From positions 1 through 42,864 of the forward strand of contig JBGSYJ010000401.1 of NCBI GenBank assembly GCA_041750915.1: 42,864 nucleotides of DNA, in the 5' to 3' direction. Position 1 is the stretch's first letter; each line of letters opens with the position of its first letter. The notes below the pieces were generated by a model, which saw only the letters and a list, made by a program, of their open reading frames with translations, was not told the DNA's origin and did no database searches. Source of the DNA: JBGSYJ01 sp041750915 (GTDB lineage Bacteria > Acidobacteriota > Thermoanaerobaculia > Gp7-AA8). The translations under genes were made by a program, and so were the position numbers. This document shows positions 38,459-42,864 of the stretch, in pieces.

Positions 38459-39697
38459 TCACACGATGAACATCGTCGCGAGCCCCAGGAACAATCCCAT
38501 GCTGACGACGTCTGTTGCCGTCGTCAGAAAGATGCTCGACGCCGTTGCCGGATCGGCTCCGAGTTTTCTCAGAATCAGGGGAATGAGCGCGCCGGCGATA
38601 CCGCTGATCACGCAGCTTCCGATCATCGCCGCGAAGACGATCAGCCCCAGGCCGATTGCGGCGGGATTGTCCTGCATCCGGGCGACAACGTACATGCCGA
38701 TGCCGGCGGAAACTCCTACGAGTGCTCCATTGAGAAGCCCGAGGAGTCCTTCCTTCATGACGAGCGCCTTTTCTTTCCCGGGCGCAAGCTCTCCCAGAGT
38801 CATCCCGCGCAGCGCGACGGCGAGCGCCTGACATCCTGTGTTCCCCGACTGACCTGCCAGAACGGGTAGAAAGACCGCCAGCACGACGATCTGATCGATG
38901 GTGTCCTGAAAGAGGCCAACCACTGCGGCTGCCGTGAATGCGGTCAGCAGATTCAGCTGGAGCCATGGGTGGCGGAACTTGAGGCTTCGCGGCCAGGGAG
39001 TGGTGAGGCGCTCCTCCTTGTCGACACCGACCATCCGTCCGGGCTGCGCGCTGATCTCGAATGCCTGTTCCTCGAACATCGCCTGCCCGCGCACCAGGCC
39101 GACGAGCCGGCCGTCTTCCTCACATACCGGATAGACCGGAAAGTGGCGGTTGAGCACGGCCTTCATCGCGTCGGGAAGGGTCATGTCGGGCTTGAGGAAG
39201 AAGGGGTTGGGCAGCATCACGTCGCGCAGTTTCGACGAATCGTCCGAGAGAAGCAGATCACGCATGGTGATGATGCCGAGGAGCTTCCCCGCAGGGTCTG
39301 TCACGAATGCGTACGTGACGAAAACCGTGCGGACGAGATCCCGGATCTCTTCGACAGTCTGACCGACCGTCATGTCCGGAGGGTAGACCGCCGTCGGATT
39401 CTCCATGAGACGGCCGACACGGTCTTCCTCGTACGTCTGATTGGTCGACCATCGACTACTCTGATCCCGAGGCGCTGCGGCCATCACGCGCCGGAGGGTG
39501 TCGTCGTTCATCTCGTCGAGGATGTCCTGGACGCTGGCGGGATTGATCCGCCCAAGCACGGCGGCGATGGTCTGCTCATCCTGGTCCTCGAGCAGGTCCG
39601 CCGCCTCCGGAGCGCCCCGGTGGGAAACCTCGTCCGCGAGCGCCAGAGCGCGGGCCGAGTCGCTGGCTGCATTCAACTTGTCATCTTCTTCGCGCAT
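38459..39697 (-). CDS. mgtE: MgtE family magnesium transporter
   Basis: A 412-residue protein with the MgtE order: an N-terminal helical domain (about 15-85), two CBS domains (about 95-215) and five membrane helices (about 250-412). The pore signature LPVLAGQSGNTGCQALAVALRG is clear, followed by GDL-less MTLGELAPGKEKALVMKEG and the final TTATDVVSMGLFLGLA. MgtE is a Mg2+-gated Mg2+ channel; the CBS and N domains close the pore when cytosolic Mg2+ is high. The N domain is shorter than in well-studied proteins of about 450 residues. No Mg2+-responsive leader (M-box) was evident upstream. Confidence 0.95.
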   Translation of the reverse strand: MREEDDKLNAASDSARALALADEVSHRGAPEAADLLEDQDEQTIAAVLGRINPASVQDILDEMNDDTLRRVMAAAPRDQSSRWSTNQTYEEDRVGRLMENPTAVYPPDMTVGQTVEEIRDLVRTVFVTYAFVTDPAGKLLGIITMRDLLLSDDSSKLRDVMLPNPFFLKPDMTLPDAMKAVLNRHFPVYPVCEEDGRLVGLVRGQAMFEEQAFEISAQPGRMVGVDKEERLTTPWPRSLKFRHPWLQLNLLTAFTAAAVVGLFQDTIDQIVVLAVFLPVLAGQSGNTGCQALAVALRGMTLGELAPGKEKALVMKEGLLGLLNGALVGVSAGIGMYVVARMQDNPAAIGLGLIVFAAMIGSCVISGIAGALIPLILRKLGADPATASSIFLTTATDVVSMGLFLGLATMFIV

Positions 39698-39832
39698 GGC
39701 ATCTCCACATCCGGACCCCTGACCTGGGCGTCCGGCTCGTTGAACGGTGCAAGCGTATGGATACGAGGGTAACGCAAGAGGGGGTTCTTATCGAAATTCT
39801 CATTATCCGTGGCAGCCCGGGGAGGTTACGAT

Positions 39833-41002
39833 ATGCCCATGTTCGAATCGCCCGCCGCCGTCCTTGCCATTCTGGCGATCGTCGCCGCATTCTTTTTCTT
39901 CGTAGAGCAGAAGACGCAGTGGAAGCTGTTCAACTTCATTCCACCGCTCCTGTTCATTTACTCGGTTCCTGTCATTCTGAGTAACACGGGGGTGCTTCCC
40001 TCAGCGTCACCCGCATACGACGTGCTCAGCCAGTTCGGCCTTCCCGTCTTCATCACGCTGCTCCTGCTGTCGATCGATATCGGGGCGGCGATGCGAATCA
40101 TGGGGAAGGGAATCTTCGTGATGCTGATGGGCACTGTCGGCGTGATCGTCGGCGCACCGGTCGGCTACATGGTCGTCCACCGTTGGCTGCCCCCGGACGC
40201 ATGGAAGGGCTTTGGCGCGCTGGCCGGAAGCTGGATCGGTGGAACAGGGAACATGGCCGCAGTAGCAGGCGGCCTGGAAACGCCTCCGGAGATTTTCGGC
40301 CTGGCCGTGCTGGCCGACAACGCGATCTACGTCATCTGGCTTCCGATTCTTCTGGGCTCGAAAGCATTTGCAGAGCGCTTCAACAAGTGGGCGCGGGTCA
40401 AGGAAGGAAGGGTCGAGGAGATGGAAGCCGCCGCACGGGCGGAAGTCTCGACAACGGTCGAAGAGCCGGTGAAGATGCGCCAGCTGCTGTACCTCGCGGC
40501 GATCGCTCTGTCCGTGACTGCGCTCGCTGCATGGCTGGCTCCCATGCTCCCGGTGGTCGAGCCGATCCTGTCGACGTCGACCTGGCGTGTGTTGATCGTG
40601 ACGACGCTCGGCATCCTGCTGTCCTTCACGCCGGCGCGTGCGTTACCGCGCTCACACGAGATTGCGATGGCGATCGTCTACATTTTTGTTGCGGGCATGG
40701 GGGCGCGCGCTTCGCTGGCCGGCCTTGCCGACGCTCCGGCTTTCCTCCTGGGTGCGTTCATCTGGATCATGATTCATGGCCTTTTCTGTCTCGCGGGCGC
40801 CTGGATTTTCAAGGTGGACGTCCACAGCGCCGCTATCGCTTCGGCCGCGAATATCGGAGGGGCCGCTTCAGCACCGGTGGTCGCCGCTTACCACCGCGAG
40901 AGTCTCGTGCCTGTGTCGATCCTCATGGCCCTGATCGGCTATGCGGTGGGGAACTACGGTGCGTTCCTCGCGGCGAGACTTTGTTACTGGGTCGTCAGCT
41001 GA
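39833..41002 (+). CDS. DUF819 family membrane protein
   Basis: A 389-residue polytopic membrane protein of the DUF819 (YjcL-like) family: an opening helix AVLAILAIVAAFFFFVEQ, FNFIPPLLFIYSVPVIL, LLLLSIDIGAAMRIMGKG, SWIGGTGNMAAVAGGLETP and ANIGGAASAPVVAAYHRESL. About ten helices in two inverted halves resemble sodium-coupled carriers, but no substrate is known. The ATG at 39833 has GGAGG seven bases upstream; an upstream in-frame ATG (39809) lacks support. The TGA stop is fused with a heptamer array. Confidence 0.9.
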   Translation: MPMFESPAAVLAILAIVAAFFFFVEQKTQWKLFNFIPPLLFIYSVPVILSNTGVLPSASPAYDVLSQFGLPVFITLLLLSIDIGAAMRIMGKGIFVMLMGTVGVIVGAPVGYMVVHRWLPPDAWKGFGALAGSWIGGTGNMAAVAGGLETPPEIFGLAVLADNAIYVIWLPILLGSKAFAERFNKWARVKEGRVEEMEAAARAEVSTTVEEPVKMRQLLYLAAIALSVTALAAWLAPMLPVVEPILSTSTWRVLIVTTLGILLSFTPARALPRSHEIAMAIVYIFVAGMGARASLAGLADAPAFLLGAFIWIMIHGLFCLAGAWIFKVDVHSAAIASAANIGGAASAPVVAAYHRESLVPVSILMALIGYAVGNYGAFLAARLCYWVVS

Positions 41003-41040
41003 ATGACGAAATGACGAATGACGAATGACGAGTGACGAAT
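41001..41040. repeat. GAATGAC heptamer array at the end of the DUF819 gene
   Basis: About five GAATGAC-type units (one with an extra A, one reading GAGTGAC). The array starts inside the TGA stop codon. A related pair of ATTCGTG units lies at 41143-41156, inside the loop of the fold-back element at 41087-41253. Together with that element and the terminator at 41314 it accounts for the 368-bp spacer; no gene is seen there. Confidence 0.85.
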
Positions 41041-41086
41041 AGAGGCGTCGCTCGTGACTGCCCGAGCGGAAGGAACTGAAGGACTT

Positions 41087-41253
41087 GTCATCCCGAGCTC
41101 GGTTGTGCGGGCGGGAGTGGCGAGGGATCTCACGCGTTAGTACATTCGTGATTCGTGATCGGGACAGGGTGGTGGCGGAGTTCAGTAGGCAACTATGTAC
41201 CATCGCCGGAGTTCCCTCGCCCCTCCCGCCCGCACAACCAGGCTCGGGATGAC
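41087..41253. repeat. 167-bp fold-back element, copy 2, inverted
   Basis: Starts GTCATCCCGAGC and ends GCTCGGGATGAC, with about 55-bp terminal inverted repeats like the copy at 38265-38428. The loop, from the GTAC at 41140 through ATTCGTGATTCGTGAT and GGCAACTATGTACCAT, is the reverse complement of the loop in copy 1 with scattered changes. The two copies flank mgtE and the DUF819 gene. Confidence 0.92.
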
Positions 41254-41313
41254 ATCTCGTTCAACGCGCGCCTCAATGCCTTGTGACGTCATTCCGTCGC
41301 TCGGGATGAACAA

Positions 41314-41347
41314 AAAAGGGGCTCCGCATTTCTGCGGAGCCCCTTTT
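41314..41347 (-). terminator. Rho-independent terminator of the POT transporter gene
   Basis: A perfect inverted repeat: AAAAGGGGCTCCGCA, four-base loop TTTC, and the reverse complement ending CCCCTTTT. Read on the minus strand the stem is followed by six T residues in all, 24 bp beyond the stop codon of the POT transporter gene at 41371. On the plus strand it also has four T, so it can work both ways. Confidence 0.93.
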
Positions 41348-41370
41348 GCTCTACGGCAGATGAAACGTCT

Positions 41371-42864
41371 TTACTGAATGCCGCCAGTCAACCGTTTCAC
41401 GAACGGACTGAGGATGATCGCGATCAGACCCGCGACGGCGATGTAGATCGCAACATTCCAGAACAGTGCTGACGGAGCGAGCGTCTCCAGGCCTCCCGCC
41501 ATGAGTCCGGCGAAGATGTTCCCGAGGGCCGCGCCGACGAACCAGATTCCCATCATCTGGCCGACTCGGTCGGCTGGGGCGAGTTTGGTGATCGATGACA
41601 GCCCCACAGGAGAGAGACAGAGCTCGCCGACCGTGTGCAGAAAGTAGGTCACGATGAGCCACGAGGGCGAGACCTTGTTGTCGATCGACGCGTTCGCGGC
41701 GCCCCATGAGAGAACGAAGAAGCCGGCTGCGAGACCGAACAGGCCAAGGGCGAACTTCATCGGAATCGAAGGATTCGCGTTTCGCTGGGCGAGCCACGTC
41801 CAGAGCCAGCCGAAGACCGGAGCAAAAATGATGATGAACAGCGGATTGATGTTCTGAAGCCAGCTCGCCGGCATCTCCCAGCCGAAGACCACCCGATCCG
41901 TAAGGTCAAACGCGAAGAGGTTCATCGAGGAGCCGGCCTGTTCGAAGCCTGACCAGAACACGGCAGCGAGAATGAAGAGCCAGAAGATGACTACGAGCTT
42001 CTTTTTCTGCTGCGTGTCGTAACCGCCTGCGAAAATCAGGTATACGAAGTAGCCGATGGCGAGAACGAGAACGGAGTATCCCAGCCACTCCGCCACCTGT
42101 CGCAGAGTAATTGGAAGCATTCCCGTGTTCATCATGTACCAGAAAATGGCGAGCAGACCCAGCACTCCGGCGAAGACGAAATAGAACATCCGTGCGCGGC
42201 GGTCGATCTGCGCCCTCGTGTCGTCGATCTTGAGCTCGCCGGCTCCACGAAGGTACTTCTCGCCCAGCTTGTACTGGATCAGGCCGAACACCATGCCGAT
42301 GCCGGCCAGCGAGAATCCGAGGTGCCAGTTGTAGCTCTCACCGAAGAGGCCGCAGAGAGTCGGGCCCAGCAGCGCGCCGATGTTGATCCCCATGTAGAAG
42401 ATCGAGAATCCTGCGTCGCGGCGTGCTCCACCTTCCGGATAGAGATCACCGACGATCGTACTGACGTTTGGTTTGAGAAGCCCTGTGCCGACGACGATCA
42501 GGCCGAGGCCCAGGAAAAACGTGAGCGTCATCGGAATTGCCATACTGAAGTGGCCGGCGGCGATGATGCAGCCTCCGATGAACACTGCTTTTTTCTGCCC
42601 CCAGATTTTGTCCGCAACCCAGCCGCCCGGGAGCGCGAGAAGGTAGACGAGGCCGGTGTAAAGGCCGTAGATCGCCCCCGCCTGCTCGACTCCGAGCGCC
42701 ATTCCAGGGTTGGCCCCTGTAGCCGCCGCAGTCATGTAGAGCATCAGGATCGCGCGCATCCCGTAGTAGCTGAAGCGCTCCCACATCTCTGTAAAGAAGA
42801 GGGTCGAGAGCCCGCGCGGGTGTCCAAACCATCTCTTCTGTTCGTCGAGAACGGCCGAGGTCAT
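41371..42864 (-). CDS. POT family proton-dependent oligopeptide transporter
   Basis: A 497-residue protein with about 14 membrane helices. The first helix has the POT family proton-coupling motif ExxERF at 26-31 (FFTEMWERFSYYGMRA), and ADKIWGQKKAVFIGG and FSIFYMGINIGALLGP are further family signatures. These inner-membrane carriers import di- and tripeptides with protons. The ATG is the last codon of the window, and the N-terminus fits the family, so the gene is probably complete with its promoter outside. It pairs functionally with the secreted peptidases in this region. Confidence 0.94.
   Translation of the reverse strand: MTSAVLDEQKRWFGHPRGLSTLFFTEMWERFSYYGMRAILMLYMTAAATGANPGMALGVEQAGAIYGLYTGLVYLLALPGGWVADKIWGQKKAVFIGGCIIAAGHFSMAIPMTLTFFLGLGLIVVGTGLLKPNVSTIVGDLYPEGGARRDAGFSIFYMGINIGALLGPTLCGLFGESYNWHLGFSLAGIGMVFGLIQYKLGEKYLRGAGELKIDDTRAQIDRRARMFYFVFAGVLGLLAIFWYMMNTGMLPITLRQVAEWLGYSVLVLAIGYFVYLIFAGGYDTQQKKKLVVIFWLFILAAVFWSGFEQAGSSMNLFAFDLTDRVVFGWEMPASWLQNINPLFIIIFAPVFGWLWTWLAQRNANPSIPMKFALGLFGLAAGFFVLSWGAANASIDNKVSPSWLIVTYFLHTVGELCLSPVGLSSITKLAPADRVGQMMGIWFVGAALGNIFAGLMAGGLETLAPSALFWNVAIYIAVAGLIAIILSPFVKRLTGGIQ

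Noticed and set aside
39698..39832. Possible M-box or other Mg2+ leader upstream of mgtE
   Set aside because: The 135-bp region is shared with the divergent DUF819 gene, is too short for an M-box (about 160 nt or more) and shows none of its conserved helices by eye.

Overview
The window looks like ordinary chromosome from a GC-rich, free-living, aerobic Gram-negative bacterium. Evidence is an RND efflux pump, many lipobox and signal-peptide proteins, a complete seven-gene Mrp Na+/H+ antiporter operon and a glutaminyl-tRNA synthetase. The gene mix (KaiC-like protein with a hybrid kinase, M1/M28/S9 secreted peptidases, POT peptide importer) and the repeat-rich spacers would suit an Acidobacteriota-like soil or sediment lineage. 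That placement is inference; there is no rRNA, tRNA or phylogenetic marker analysis behind it.

Layout: 3-1232 is the 3' end of an RND pump gene. 1434-3852 holds a DUF1330 gene and a bifunctional aldolase/short-chain dehydrogenase whose N-terminus has absorbed a dispersed repeat. 4023-6781 is a divergent pair, sterol-desaturase-like and GH15 glucoamylase-like. 6792-10903 (minus) is a signalling module: KaiC-like ATPase, GAF hybrid histidine kinase and single-domain response regulator. 11168-13260 (minus) holds a small membrane protein, a DUF1223 protein and a PqqB-like lipoprotein; a small lipoprotein gene follows at 13311. 14301-19974 is mrpABCDEFG, with 4-nt start/stop overlaps at most junctions and a probable CTG start for mrpG; htpX follows at 20060. 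21150-27699 holds a YdjM-like membrane protein, M1 aminopeptidase, SnoaL-like protein, YfcC-like carrier and lipoprotein MsrA. 28097-34308 holds a FabH-like synthase, a DUF2007 zinc-ribbon membrane protein, an M28 peptidase and an S9 prolyl oligopeptidase lipoprotein. 34316-36252 holds SGNH hydrolase, GNAT and an unknown lipoprotein. 36545-42864 holds glnS, mgtE, a DUF819 membrane protein and a POT transporter.

The most unusual content is between the genes. Almost every spacer over about 200 bp carries one of four kinds of structured repeat. (1) Seven-bp tandem arrays of different sequence at different loci, several in inverted pairs around a unique core and several flush with a stop codon. 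(2) Fold-back elements with GTCATCC(T/C)GAGC ends, including a roughly 165-bp element present twice in opposite orientation around mgtE-DUF819. (3) GTAG-headed REP-like hairpins. (4) Composite elements with a conserved 29-nt core whose stem shows a compensatory base change between two loci. No transposase is encoded in the window, so these would be non-autonomous.

Functionally the genes suggest peptide scavenging (secreted peptidases plus POT and YfcC-like importers), ion homeostasis (Mrp, MgtE) and envelope and oxidative-damage maintenance (HtpX, MsrA, RND pump). All spacers longer than about 300 bp are accounted for below; no tRNA, rRNA, CRISPR or intact insertion sequence was seen.
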